Shown one piece after another: positions 38,201 to 51,309 of a stretch of DNA of 64,000 bases. The DNA is from Apiospora phragmitis (Eukaryota > Ascomycota > Sordariomycetes > Amphisphaeriales > Apiosporaceae): positions 9,052,001 to 9,116,000 of the forward strand of contig JAQQWL010000011.1 in the NCBI GenBank assembly GCA_038363925.1. Direction: 5' to 3'. The translations under genes and the position numbers were made by a program. The notes beneath the pieces are model-generated. The model was not told the origin of the DNA. It made no database searches and was given only the letters and a program-made list of their open reading frames with translations. Positions within the stretch are counted from its first letter, which is position 1. Each line of letters starts with the position of its first letter.

Positions 38201-40459
38201 CTTGCTAACTATTAAGAGCTATACGGTACCGGTATTTTAAAGTTCACCTTAATATACCTAGTTATATTAATCGTTTAAATTAAATTAATCCGCTTATATA
38301 ATAAGTTTTAAAAAATAAATATCCTTTTTTATAAGCCGGTAAAAGAACGTAACGTCTATTAAATAAATAATTCCTTACCGTATATTTTTTAAATTAATAT
38401 AGTTATAGTTTTTTTTGTTATTAAAATCTTTTTACGGTTTTTTTTAATTTTATATAAATATTTCGTATTTTTTTAATACGAAGGGGTTTTATTTAATAGT
38501 TTTATACGTTTAAAAATATTAAGTTCGTGCTCGAGATTACTTTTTAAACGAATAATTTATCGATTAATATCTTTATTTTTAATAAATTCGGTATATTTTT
38601 CTTTAAAACGGCTTATTTCCATACGTTAATCTAGGTTAAAACGGTATTATTATCCGTTAATTCCGGTTATTAAAAAATACCGGTTTACTTTTATAAAAAG
38701 GTTTATTATTATAAAATAACTTATTCCTTCTCGTATAATTATTAATAAAACGTTTATTAATTATATACGCTTTAAAAATTATTTCCGGCGGTAATCTTTC
38801 CGTTAAATAGCCGGTTATTATTTTTCGATCTATCGCAATACTTAGCGAGGCTTAAAAATTAAAAAATAGACCCTCGTACATTAACTGCCGGTGGATAAAG
38901 GCCGGTTCGAGCTCGGGAACTTCTCGGTAAGCTCGTATAATAAAAATATAAAGGTGCTTTTCTTTTTAAAATTCTATTCCGAGGGCTCGTTATACGCGGG
39001 TTAGTTTATTAAATAATATGTTTAAAAATTTTAAAAACGATTTCTCAGGGTTTTTGATTTTTAATTATATAAATATAATATTCATTTAATCCGTATAATA
39101 TTAAATATAAGTTACCGGGTTATTAAAATATTTATCGAAATCGGTATATATTTAGTCCTATTTTTTATTTAAACCGATATAATTTAAATAAAAGTTTATT
39201 ATACGGCCGGCTAAGATATCCGGAAAAATCGCGTAATACTAATCTTTTAAAATATTTAATCGGCGGTAGGTCTTAATAAAAAGTTATATTTTATTAGTAA
39301 AAATATCGTATAATACGCCGGTATAATTATTAATCTTTTTTTATACTTTAAAAAATAAAATAATTTTAAAGCTATTTATTTTCTTATTATAAATAATTTA
39401 AGTTAATAAAATATTATACGTAATAATATATACCGAGTTAAACGTTTATATATTAATATTAAATATCTAATTAAGAGCAAAAAAAAGAACGATATCTTAA
39501 AAAGCTTTAATACCGGGTATACCGGGATGCGTAGCCGGGAAAAAGGGATACCAGTAATTAAGGTTTAGTCGTACGGCCGGTTATACCGTATAGGTCTCCC
39601 GCGTTTCTTATTTTATTATATAATTTTCGGCCGGTTATTTTATTAAGTTCCGTATAATATTTTTTTTTTAAACGGTCGGGGGTTGGCGTTATTATTCCGG
39701 TTTAAATAATAGGGTATATCGGTATACGGTAAGCTTTATTAGCTTCCCAGTTATTATATTATTATTAAGGGTATTAATTCAGTTCTTTTTTAAATACGTA
39801 AAAAAAGTTTTTAAAAACGTACGATTAATATTTTTAAATACTTTTTTTATTTATTTAATAAAATCGTAAGCGAATTATTTTATAAAAGTATTTTTTATAA
39901 TTTTAAAAAAATAATAATTATAAAGGTATCGTGCGGTATATATCGTTAATTCCTTCTTTATCGCTTCGGGTAACGTCGGGTCCGGCTCGTTATCCTATTT
40001 CTCGAGGTCGGTATTTATTTTCTAAACCTCGAGTTTTATTCTCGTAATCGCTATAGCTTCTTTATACGTAATCTCGGGTTCGTCCTTAGGTGCCTCGAAC
40101 GGCTCGAACATTTAGGAGACTTTAAGTTATTCGGTATTAAGGTCTTAGCCCGATTAGGAGGTATTAAAAGTAGACGCTATTATTAAAGTATTATTTAATT
40201 AGTTTATATAACGTTATTTTTAAGTATAAAATAGTATATAATTTAGTTAGTTTTTTAATTATATTATAACCTATTTTTTTTTAATATTCGCTTTAAAAAA
40301 ATAAGATTTAAACTTTATACGAAAAAAATAGCTTTATTTTTTTTAAAGATTTAAAAATCCTTTTAAATTATTTAATACGGTCGCTTTATTTATATATTAA
40401 CGTAAAACCGTCTCTTTATTTTTATTAATTTATAATTACTTTATATAATTATTAATTAA

Positions 40460-40662
40460 TATTAAATAAGCTTTTTAATACGTATATACGTTACGTGAAA
40501 ATTAAAATAATACTTATATTTTATTTATCTCCTTTATTTATTAATTAGCGGGAAGCCGCCAGCGCTTACCTTCTCGTACGAGGGGCTAATAATCCGTGCG
40601 TCGCACGCACGTGACGCCCCTTTTAAGAGGTGCTAGAAGCCCCTGGAGTAGCTGTTCCAACA
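40460..40662 (-). repeat. LTR of copy A1 (5' LTR in coding sense)
   Basis: 203 bp, matching 35,027-35,229. The left portion is strongly RIP-mutated, with the palindrome changed to CGTATATACG. The right 100 bp is nearly unmutated and ends TGTTCCAACA. Confidence 0.9.
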
Positions 40663-40839
40663 GAACTGTTGCCTGGAACTGATGAAGTAATGAAGTGGCC
40701 CGACCGGTTGCTAATGCACCCTCACGGATTCCTACGTGTGAAGGTCAAGCCGAGGAAGGTTCTTCAGTCGTGATCAGTTTCACCACTCAGACTTTCTATA
40801 TTTCTATTTTTTCATCCCCTTGTTGTGCTCGAAAGGTTG

Positions 40840-41113
40840 GCGGCGCAGTCGCACTCGAGGGTTTTTCTACAGTGGACCGGGATAGCTCTTCAGTTTATGA
40901 GAGACTCGTTTGCTTTGATCCCAAGCTCGCCGCACCACTGGAAGAAGTGAAGAGGTTTGCTAAGGCCATCGACGGTGGCCTGTTCCTGGGGATATACCCC
41001 AACTATGTGCATCCCAGCCAGAAGGTACTGCAGAGCTACGGCCCGAGAACGTACAGAGGATGCGGGAAGCGGCGTCCAGGTATGATCCCGACAGTGTCTA
41101 TCGCCACTTATGA
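40840..41113 (+). pseudogene. C-terminal fragment of a BBE-like FAD-linked oxidoreductase
   Basis: The fragment reads LEEVKRFAKAIDGGLFLGIY, then NYVHPSQKVLQSYGP. After a one-base shift at GGCCCGAG (41,040-41,047) it continues ENVQRMREAASRYDPDSVYR and stops at 41,113. This matches the end of berberine-bridge/6-hydroxynicotine-oxidase-like flavoproteins (NYxxxxQxxLxSYGxENVxRLxxxxxKYDPxxVF). Such enzymes are common in fungal metabolite clusters. The FAD-binding domain is missing. The sequence lies in a small patch of normal composition between two dead transposons, directly after the P450 end. Confidence 0.6.
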
Positions 41114-41216
41114 CCAGGCGCATTCAAGATCTCGACAGTGGAATGACTAAGTGTTTGTATGCGTTTTTGCCTCTTTACACTTGTATTGTATATATATATT
41201 TATAAACCTTATTATA

Positions 41217-41697
41217 AGCTAGCTGACGGTGCTACGGTCACCTCATGCAACGGCGACCCCTAAATTTAGATAGCCCCTAACAGCACTATATATAAATTAG
41301 TATATAAACTAGTCAGCTTTTGATTTATAATTAATTAAATAATATTATCATTTTTTCTTTTCTTTTCCTCTTTTTAATAGGCCGTAAACTTAACGAGTTA
41401 ATATTATAACGCGCGATTTAAAATGTTATAAATAGCTCGTTAATAAAATAAGCCGCCAAAAAGCATAATATCTTTAAAATAACTCTAAAGGCTCGGATTT
41501 ACGCCCGTAAAACTATAAAATAACGAAATAAATCCTTTTAAACCTTAATAATAGCGGAAGAGTTTTAGATCGTGACTTAGTACCTTACGTAATATAATTT
41601 AAGCTGTTTACCGGCGTACGTTATTTTTCGAATATTCGCCTAACGAATTTTTTAAATTAACGAGATTAATATAATACTCGGTAAGTATTAAGTTAAA
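41217..41697 (+). mobile_element. Fot1/pogo-type DNA transposon, left fragment (copy 1)
   Basis: This begins at a TA with the terminal inverted repeat AGCTAGCTGACGGTGCTACG. It runs about 480 bp as the reverse complement of the right end of the complete copy at 47,419-49,334, so its transposase would read on the plus strand. It is cut at 41,698 by a Copia LTR. The other part is not in the window. Confidence 0.85.
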
Positions 41698-41904
41698 TGT
41701 TAAACTAGCAGGAACTAAGGTTTTCTATATTACCCTAAAAGGGGTGCTACGTACCTGCGCGTACGAACCCCTTTCTATTTTATTAAGAGGGGTATACGAT
41801 GCCCCTCGTAGTTCGTATTAAAGATAAATATAAATAATAAAATATAATAATTAAACCTCGATTAAACCTAGAACTTATACGTATATACGAAAGCTTATTT
41901 AATA
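41698..41904 (+). repeat. 5' LTR of Copia copy C
   Basis: 207 bp, starting TGTTAAACTAGC and ending TTTAATA. It is homologous over its full length to the LTRs at 50,811-51,017 and 53,545-53,751. Confidence 0.88.
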
Positions 41905-44900
41905 TTAATTAATAGTTACCCGTAACGATTATAAATTAATAAAAGTAAAGAGACAGTTTTACGCCCCTATCGACGTAAAGGCGACCGTGCTAAGGAGCCC
42001 CGAGAATTTCCGCCCGTTAGAGATTCGGAGGAAGAGCCGAACTAAATTAACCGTACGAGGAGGAACCCCTTTTCCCGAGTATATATTATAGGGAAGAGAT
42101 TAGGTTCCGAATTATATGCGAAATTAATTAAGCTATATATAACTATATATTTAAATAACCTTATCGTACGATTTATAAAACGATAACCCTTATTAAAATA
42201 GAGTTAATTACGGTCGGCGAATCGAGACCGAGCCCGGACGTATCGAACTTAAATAAACCGACGACCCTAGACCTCGAACTACTCATATACGAAGAGGTAT
42301 CCTAAAATACCGGGATCCTTTTAACAGTTTAAAAAAGGAACGTCAACCTCGATCTCTAGGAGCTCGAACCCCTAAAGATACTTTCCGAGTCCGAAGAGAT
42401 ATCGCTCGAATAATTTACGACGTACCTCGTATAATACTTCTTAGAATATTATATATTAAAAATAAAAGGGACCTCTTTTTAAAAGTCTTTTATTATAGAA
42501 TTTGACGAATAAACCGAGTACTAGTTCGGTTAAATTAATCGTACGTTTTAAAAAGAGCTCTTTAATTACTTTAAAAAATACAAAGTCGATATATTAACGA
42601 ACGGATCCTTTAAGGCTAAGCTCGTAAACCTGGTGCGACCGGCCGCTCCTAGACACTAATAAGACCGACCGGCAAAACCGACTTCGGAAACCCGAAAAGG
42701 GGATATTCTATACTCTTCTCGAGAATAGATAATCGAATAACCGCCGCCTAAGCGAGAGATACCTAATTTCTATACGGAGTAATCGTCCGCGACGTTACGG
42801 GATACTTTAGGCCCGATGTCCTACCCTAGATTACTAAGTATTTAAACGTCGTAAAATATCGTCCTTTTTTTTTCCCCGACTCCGATACCGCTAGACTAAA
42901 CTATATAATTATCTAGTCTAGCGTATATTACGAAGTACGATATCTTTTTAAGCCGAGCTATTTATAATGGTAAAATTAATTAGAATAAGGTCGTTACTTT
43001 CTCGAAGGTATAAAAGAAAAAAAAGAACTATACCGATAAACTATACGATATCTTTTATAATATAGTACGGATATTTATCGGAATATATCGACGGCTAGAT
43101 ATATTAAAAAACTAATACTATATAGTTTTTTTTAAATATTTTTTCCGGCTGTGCGGAGGTATTTTATTTTAATTATATCGGACTTAAAAAGAGATAAGAC
43201 GAGATATATTACTTAATAAATTTATATTTTAATACGATAATAAATTATTTATAATATTTTACGAATTAAATAATAATTTTTTTCGTATAAATAAAAAGTA
43301 AAAACGTTAACAAGTAATTTATTGAGGTTTTAAAAATCTTATTAAATAAGCTTTAGCTCGTATAACGAGTTTTTAAAAAGGGATTTAAAAAAGAAATCGC
43401 TTTTTATACCTTAATCGTACGAGCCTGCCGAAGAGTTCCGGAGCTTATACCGGCCCTTATTAACTAAAAGCTACTATATAAAGCGTTATTTTCAAACCTT
43501 TATATATTATTAAATATAATAGCGGACTAGATATTATTAAAACGATATTTAACGAAAGAATTATATCGAAACCCGGATATAAATTACTATATAATAACCG
43601 ACTACTAGGATAAAAAAGGATCTAGCGACCTGTTGGCACCTTCTAATTAAAATTATTGTATAAGAACCGGAAGTTTAAACGAAAAATCAGCCGAATCTAT
43701 TATAAATAAAGTTATTAATTAATAAATTATTTAGCCGAAAAATAGTTCCGAGTAAAGAATTAATATTTCTAAATGTATAATAGTATTAAATAAGGCCTCT
43801 TTTTTTAAAATAAGTACGAAACGTTTATTTAAAACTAGGAAAAAAATAAGGAAGAATTAAAAAATAATAAAAAGGAGTACGAGTACCTCGATCTAAAAGA
43901 TATATAATAAAATACTACTTACCTAATAGACGCCGCGGTTTATTATTAATTTATTAACGAGGATATTTATTCGAAAATTATTATATAGGTTAACTAATTT
44001 AACCTTAATAACTCGTATAGTTAAACTTATTAAAGAGAGCTTTAAAATACCGGCGCCGCTTTATTTTTAATAATTAAAAAGCTTTAAATAAAAGCTTATA
44101 TACGAGAAAACCTAAATATATAAATTAATTAAATTTTAAAAAGCGTCGAGATTAAGTTTAAAAGCTCAAAGTTTATTTCGTTAATTAAAATAATTAATAT
44201 ATAAAATTTATTAAAAATAATAAAGTATTATATTTTAAATATTATAACCTTTTTTTTATTTTTATTATATAATATTAACCGGCTTAAAACGTATTATAAT
44301 AATATTTTTAATTTTATTATATAAAAAAACGACGAGATATTTTTTATAATTAAAAAATAAAAATATTTATTCTTTAATACTGGCCGTATAAAAATAACGT
44401 TATATTTTATTAAAAGATAGCTTTAATACCTTTACCGACGTTTTAAACACCTTCGTACAGAGAAGCTCCATATTCTCCTAAAGAACGCCGGCTATGATAA
44501 CGTTGACCCTGCTATTCTCGACGAGATTTAGAAGTTTTGCTCTTAATACTAAACGTACGATCCGGCATTATAAAGATTTAAATTCTCGTTATAAAACAAA
44601 TACGATTTTAATTATGAAATTATTATAAACGTTATTTATATTAACGGATAGAACGTATTTTACGTAATCGATTCGAGTATGTTCTTTTAAGCGGTTATAT
44701 TCCTATATTTGTTTAATATACGAGATATTTAAAATATTTTTTATAAATATTAAATATATAAATATTAAATATATATATATTAGGGACCCCTTAATTATAT
44801 TTTATACGATCCGGGCATGTATTTTTAAAGAGAATTTCGAAATTATATATAAATAATAGGAATTATTTATAAATAAATACTTATCGAAACTTATTAAATA

Positions 44901-46061
44901 ATAAATAAGGTTAAACGAGCGCACGTTTTATTATATAGGGCCTTTAATATTTTATAAAAAAATCTCGGTTATTATATAAATATTAAGATAATATTTTAAA
45001 TAATAATTAAAGCTTTAAACGATATAACTAGCTTTAATAATTTAATTTTTACCCTGCTCGTATTTAAAATATATCTTTATATTAATGGGAATTTATTACC
45101 GTTATTAGAGATCTAAGTATAAAGAGAAGCTGTACGGAAAATAATAAAGATACTTCGGAAGATATATATAAATATCGATATTTATTGAGCTTTAAATACC
45201 CGGAATAAATTAGTTATTTACGATATCTTAATACTTTTACTCCGGAGTAAAGTTTTAGTTTAACGGGAAAAAGAAGGATAAACCGGACTATATAAGATAA
45301 TAGTTATTAAAAACCGTATAATCCGGGTAAACACCTTAAACGGTTTAAAAGCTTTTCGAATAATTTAAATTAAGCCGTACTACTGGGAAGAGGCCGAAGA
45401 ATCGCGTAACGAGCCGGATATATAACTAGATCCGGAATAGCCGGCAGGTATCTTAAATACCGAACCGATAACCGAGGAAATTACGGTAGCTCCTATACGA
45501 CGTGGCCGAGGACGACCTAAAAAATATCTACTCCGGAATGTTCGAGCCGCTATATTTCTTATTTAAAAGAAATAAGAGAATTATAACTTAGTAATTAAGC
45601 TCCGATAAGATAAGGTTATTACTTTGTCCGGATACTCGTTTTAAGAGTTCGACGTAGAAGAGATTAATAATCTCGCCGTATAAAGGGTTTTCGAATTTAT
45701 TTAATTCGATTTAAATAAGTATACCGGCCGGAGAATTTTTAAAACACGGTTTATACGAGAGATTAAGGGTAAAATTATAAAACTATACGAGAAGTTTAGG
45801 CTCGTAATATAAAACTATAGAGATATAAAAAAAGAGGCTATTTTAACCTAGTTATTAATAATCTAGCGGATAAGCTAAAGACTCCTTTTAGCCCTCGGAC
45901 CGACCCTGATCCGAGATTTTAATATACGAGGCGAGCTACGCGATATTATATAGGCGTATACTTAATCGTATAATAAATTAAACCGACTAATTTACGTACG
46001 TTTATTAATAAAGCTAAAGATTTAATACCTCGAAAGAATGCTATTTTAAATCGTATTACCC
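41698..46061 (+). mobile_element. Copia-type element, 5' part (copy C)
   Basis: The 5' LTR is 41,698-41,904 (207 bp), the same family as 50,811-53,751. The leader and gag start match that copy (the region at 41,940-42,270 equals 51,060-51,370). Integrase C-terminal remnants read KVLV-stop-REKEG at 45,249-45,390. Reverse transcriptase begins at about 45,717 (YTGRRIFKTRFVREIKGK, then LTQ and IQRISQRLLLALGP) and is broken at 46,061 by a Gypsy LTR. The coding sequence is strongly RIP-mutated. The 3' part should lie beyond the nested insertions, outside the window. Confidence 0.82.
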
Positions 46062-47418
46062 TGTAATAGGACAGAGGAAGCATCCGTGCGTCCTATAGCT
46101 CCCGGGCCCCTCTCTTTCTAGTTTCTTTATAATATTTTATATTTTCGTAGAGAATATATATAGGATAAATATTAGCTTTATTTTATTATACTTATATACT
46201 GCTAATACTTAAGGATCGATATATTTTTATAATTCTAACGCTTTTATAACACGACCTACTTATTAATAATATCGATTTCGAAAAAAAAGGGAGAACTCTT
46301 ACAACCCCTAATCCTCCGAACACGACCGTTAAGGATGGCGAAGACGAAGGACCGACGAATCCCCCTCTTAAAAAGAGAAAAGAAAAAGAGGCAGGAGCAG
46401 CTACGAATATTATTAGTAATCCCTTATTTATTATCGGGCCCGACGCTCCCCCCGATATACCCCTAAAAGTATGCCTTCGAAAAGAGCTCGACTAATTAAG
46501 GCTTAAACGGTTGTCGCTTAAAAAACGCTTTAAAAAGGTTAAAAAATAAGCCTCTTAATAAAAGGATAGGGATATAGAAAACCCTCTATCCTCTTCGAAC
46601 CTATCGGGCGGCGAGGCCGACACCCCTCGGAATCGGGAGGGGTATAGCTTAGACCTTACTAATAATTTATCCTTAGGTAGCGATATTAACGGAACCTTAT
46701 CGGCTAGCGATCTCGATCTAGATTTTAATGAATCGATTAAGTTTTAATATAATTAATTTAATTTAATTTTTATTAAGGCATAATAAGAAAACTAAGTTAA
46801 AAAGTTACGAATAATTTATAAAACTACCTTAAAATATTACCGTAACGCTTACGCTAAGATTTTATAAGTGTATAATTAAATAATTTAAAAAATAAAATAA
46901 TAATTTCGCTTAAAAAAGTAATACGCCTCTAAATACGAATCGAAATAATTAAAATATTATTAAATAACCTTTTTAAAATAGACGTAAACGGTTATCCGGA
47001 GCCTTATTAATAAAGCCGCCATAATTAATTTTTAATTAAAAGAGGCGTATTAACTCTTAAACTAGGATCCGCGGTAGTTTCACGAATACCTAGCCTCCTT
47101 AAAAAGCTAGATCCGCCCGCGCTCCGACCGGGAACGTACACACTATTTTTTTTAATAAGCTCTTTTAACTTTTATATTACGATATTATAAATTATTATAA
47201 TAATATTCCGGAACGACGGAATAATATAATCGATTTAATAAAAAAAAATAAAAAATTTTATTAAAATTAATAAAAAAAAAAGAATATAAAAAGCTAAATA
47301 ATAATAACGCTTATTAAAAGCCCGCGAAGTTATACTAATTTAGATAATCCGGAGCCTAAGGATTTTAAGCGTAAGAAGTAGGGCCCGCCGAACTATAAAA
47401 AAAAATAGGACGTATTTA

Positions 47419-49334
47419 AGCCAGCTGACGGTGCTACGGTCACCCTATGTAACGGCGACCCTAAAAACTAATAATAATATTATATAATAATAATACGAAT
47501 AATTTAATTAAAAATTAATATAAAATTTTAAAAACATTATTTTAGTCCCGAAACGCTTTTATAATACTTTTAATCTTAAATTTAGAGTTAGATTTAATTA
47601 TAACGGCTTCCGGCGCCGACGATGAAGGAGTAACAGTATAGGGTTCCGGTGTAACGCCATTTATTTCCTTTTTAATTATTATAGTATCTCGTATACGCGT
47701 AAACTTTTAATTAAGGTTAAGTATTACTCTTTTCCTTTTTTTACTTCTTTTTTTTTAAATTACTTTTTAAAACTAACTTCTCGTACTTTAATTAGCCGAT
47801 CTAGCCGTTTAAAGTATTTACACTTTTTTAGAGTTTTTAAAATAAAACCCGGCGCGTCGCGTTATTAAAAATAATATTATTATTACTAAGCGTATCCGCT
47901 AACTCTTTAATTTAGCGGCTAGTTATAAGTGTTAGTAATACTATAAAGGAGAATTATTTATTAGAAACGTCGGGGGGAGGCTTAAATGGTTTTACCTTTA
48001 CCTGGTCTTTTATTCTCCGATTCTGGCTATTAAGGGGCTTATTAATATCGCGAGGGAATATATTAGTTACGGCTTAGCCGCTAATTATTATATACGGCTA
48101 AAAAATAAACCTTTTAATTAGCTCGTAATATCGGAAGAAGTTGTTTTTACTTATATTTATATTATTAAGCCCTATATAGTATAGGGTTATTTTTTAATAG
48201 TAAATATTTTTTAATATATTAAAAAAATTAAGATCTAGAGGTTATAATAAGTATAACGAGTATATCGGAAAGAAGAGAAGCTATATCTTATACTTTAAGT
48301 ACGTTATAATAAAGTCCTCGTTTACGTAGTTAACGTAACTATTTAGGATAATAAGCCGTTATTAATCCTCGTTTTTAAGTTTTATATAAAGGATAAAGAC
48401 CTTATTTAGTTATATTAAAGCTAGCTCCTTATTAGTTTAGCCTTTAAGGGATGCCGTAAAGATTTAATCCTCCATAGTATTCGTTAGCGAGTTCTCCTCC
48501 GGAAATTATTACTGCTGGACCTATTGATTTTTAAATATGATAAGAGGAGGTAAGGCTCGGCCTAAAGCGTTGTTATATTCGATCGTAGAAGCCTATTCTC
48601 GGTTAAGGGAGTTTGTAATTAGTATTCTCTTTATTTTAATAGGTTTAATAATTATTATATTCGTTCTATAACCGAGTTAGTTACCGATCTCGTTGACATT
48701 AAACCGAAACTTTAAAAGGATCGATTTTAGAATAGAATTATTAAGCCGCTCGAAAAACTCGATAATTTTTTTTATAGAAGTTACGTTAAGTTTTAAGAAA
48801 TCTATCCTTTTTAAAAAAAATAATACCGATAAATGGATAGCGAGTAATAAATCTTTTAACTTAATACTTACCGAGGATTATATTAATCCCGTTAATTTAA
48901 AAAATCCGTTAAGCGAATATCCGGAAGATAACGTACGCCGGTAAGCAGCTTAGATCATATTATATAAGGTATTAAATCACGATCTAAGACTCTTCCGCTG
49001 TTATTAAGGCTTGGAAGGACTTATTTCGTTATTTTATAATTTTGCGGCCGTGAATCCGAGCCCTTAGAATTATTCTAAGGATATTATGCTTCTCGGCGGC
49101 TTATTTTATTAACGAGCCATTTATAATATTTTAAATCGCCCGTTATAGTACTAACTCGTCAAGTTTACAGCTTATCGAAAAGAGGAAAAGAAAAGGAAAA
49201 CGATAGTATTATTTAATTAACTATAAATTAAAAGCTAACTGGTTTATATACTAATTTATATATGGTGCTATTAAGGGCTATTTAAATTTAGGGGTCGCCG
49301 TTATATGGGGTGACCGTAGCACCGTCAGCTGGCT
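47419..49334 (-). mobile_element. Complete Fot1/pogo-type DNA transposon (copy 2)
   Basis: 1,916 bp flanked by TA on both sides (47,417-47,418 and 49,335-49,336), the length of classical Fot1. Terminal inverted repeats start AGCCAGCTGACGGTGCTACG and extend about 75 bp with RIP differences. Transposase remnants read on the minus strand at about 48,640-48,230: GRALPPLIIFKNQ, then LIILNSYVNYVNEDFI, then LLFFPIYSLYLL before PLD. This is the DDE_1 catalytic region of CENP-B/Fot1 transposases. Many RIP stops make it inactive. Confidence 0.85.
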
Positions 49335-50810
49335 TACCCTACCGTTTTATTTTAAGAATACGTAGGCCGGACCGGCACGGAACAGTACCGCGGGCTACTC
49401 GAATTTAAATTATATTATTTATTATTAATATAATAAGAAGGGATATTACGTTAATAAATATTTTATTAAAAATTAAATATTAATATAACGAATTTCGGGA
49501 AACGGGAAAAGGTTTTAAATAAAAGTATACCCTTTTCGAATAGGGATCCTTTTATAAGGGTATTTAAAACCTTACGAACCCTTATTATAATTATTACTCC
49601 TTTATTACGTATAACGTTAATCTTTATTTATTTTAATTTAAATATATATTTTAAAATAAATATAATTAATTATATTTTTATTTTATAAATTAAATTATTT
49701 TAAACCTTTTTATAAATAATATTTATTAGTTTTATTAATAATTTATATATTTTTACCTACGGCGTTTATTAGGTAAAGTTTAATCTTATTAATTTCTAAA
49801 AGGTTACGAAATAGATCCAACGCTTTTACGTTATTATCGACCGGGATTTTCGTTATAAAAATACCCCGGTCTTATTATTTTATAAAGTTATATAAGAGTT
49901 AAAACTAATTATTAATATAAGAAAAAACCGTTAATAATTTTTTATTAACGTAACTAAAATCTAATTTATAAACCCTTGCTTTTTTTATCACGCCTATAAA
50001 AGTAATACCTTTTATTATATTATTATATCTCTACGAAAAGAGGTATAAAAGGAGGGAAAGACGCCCGGGAAAAGGGCCCTACCCCTTATCCCTAGTTATA
50101 TCTAATACCTAACTACCTTTTTCGAGACCGAAAAATATAATATCTTCCCGTTGGACCGAGCAGCTAGCCATGCTATCGATTTCGAACCCGGGACGGAGCC
50201 CCCTTACCAACCTATCTACCCCTTATTATATTCCGAACTTTAGGTGTTACGAGAGTGGTTAAATAAAATAAAGAAAGGGGGGAAGATTTAAAAATTATAA
50301 AGTTTAGCGGGGGCCCTTATTTTTTTCGTTTTAAAAAAAGACGAAACTTTATACTTTTATATTAATTATAAAAAATTAAATAACGTTATTATTAAAAACC
50401 GGTATACTTTACTTTTTATTTTAAAGCTATTAAATAAAGTTTTTTAATTTATAATTTTTTTTCAAATCGATTTTAAAGATACGTATTACCGTATTTATAT
50501 TAAACGTAAGGACGAATAGAAAACGGCGTTTCGGACTTAATATAACTATTTTAAGTTTTTAATAATAATAATAAAGTTTATTAATACCCCGGCTACTTTT
50601 TAATATTATATTTTATAATATTTAAAGAACTTAATAAATATTTATTATATAATATATATCGATAATATTTTAATTTATTTTTTAAATAAAAAAACTTATA
50701 CGAAATATTTATAATAAGTGGTCGAAAAGCTTTTAAAAACGGACCTATATATAAAACTATTTAAATACTAATTTTTTTAAAAGTTTTTAAAATTCTTAAA
50801 ATATCGTATC

Positions 50811-51017
50811 TATTAGAACAGCTAGAACTAAAGCTGTCTATATTACTTTAAAAGGGGTGCCACGTACCTACGCGCACGAACCCCTTTCCTGTTTCATTAA
50901 GAGGGGTATACGATACCCCTCGTAGCTCGTATTAAAGATAGACATGAACAACAGAATAAGAACGATTGAACCCCGATTAAAACCGGAACCACCGTACGTA
51001 CGAGAGCCTATTCAATA
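50811..51017 (+). repeat. 5' LTR of the deleted Copia element
   Basis: 207 bp, starting TATTAGAACAGC, with TG changed to TA at its first dinucleotide, and ending TTCAATA. It is much less mutated than the 3' LTR of the same element. Confidence 0.9.
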
Positions 51018-51309
51018 CTGATCAATGGTTACCCGTGGCGATCATAGATTAGCAAGAGTAAAGAGACGGTTCTACGCCCCTACCGACGTAAGGGCGACCG
51101 TGCTAAGGAGCCCCGAGAATTTCCGCCCGTCAGAGATTCGGAGGAAGAGCCGAACTGAATCAACCGTACGAGGAGGAACCCCTTTTCCCGAGTATATGTC
51201 ATAGGGAGGAGACCAGGTTCCGAATTATACGCGAGACCAGCTAGGCTGTATGCAACTATACACCTAGATAACCCTGTCGTACGATCTGCAAGACGACAAC
51301 CCCTGCCAA

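Larger units (their letters stand above)
35027..40662 (-). mobile_element. Copia-type LTR retrotransposon, copy A1, heavily RIP-mutated
   Basis: The element is 5,636 bp, with two 203-bp LTRs (35,027-35,229 and 40,460-40,662) and a perfect 5-bp target duplication GAACT (35,022-35,026 and 40,663-40,667). Coding is on the minus strand. A gag-like start MFEPFEAPKDEPEI lies at 40,111 downward. An integrase C-terminus (PLYTEVFI-stop-REKGG) lies at about 37,060-36,950, and RNase H remnants at about 35,750-35,400. The domain order and the REKGG/TGP motif point to Ty1/Copia. Nearly every tryptophan and glutamine codon is a stop, and C survives mainly in CpG, so the element is dead. Relative to copy A2 it lacks 192 bp near 35,898, between short direct repeats. 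Confidence 0.9.
34647..40773 (+). pseudogene. Cytochrome P450 C-terminal part, split by an LTR retrotransposon
   Basis: Family signatures run in one frame from 34,647: VFPEGYAV, then DPQLFPEPYEYRPKRWLGPG (meander/PERW region), then LYWLVSFS-stop-GKTDCVGKK (heme-binding loop with the cysteine, but Thr in place of the usual Arg). After an apparent intron (about 34,884-34,956) the L helix reads LSHAYAEMHLMLDNLFRRYD. At 35,026 the retrotransposon 35,027-40,662 interrupts the codons for IEL. The frame resumes at 40,668 with LLPGTDEVMKWPDRLL and ends VKVKPRKVLQS at TGA 40,771-40,773. Besides the insertion there are in-frame stops at 34,758-34,760 (TAG) and 34,857-34,859 (TGA). The N-terminal two-thirds, including the I and K helices, is not in the window. 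The gene lies next to PKS remnants, consistent with a former metabolite cluster. Confidence 0.82.

Noticed and set aside
48693..48944. 83-codon plus-strand open frame
   Set aside because: It lies antisense to the Fot1-type transposase remnant, and the composition reflects RIP.
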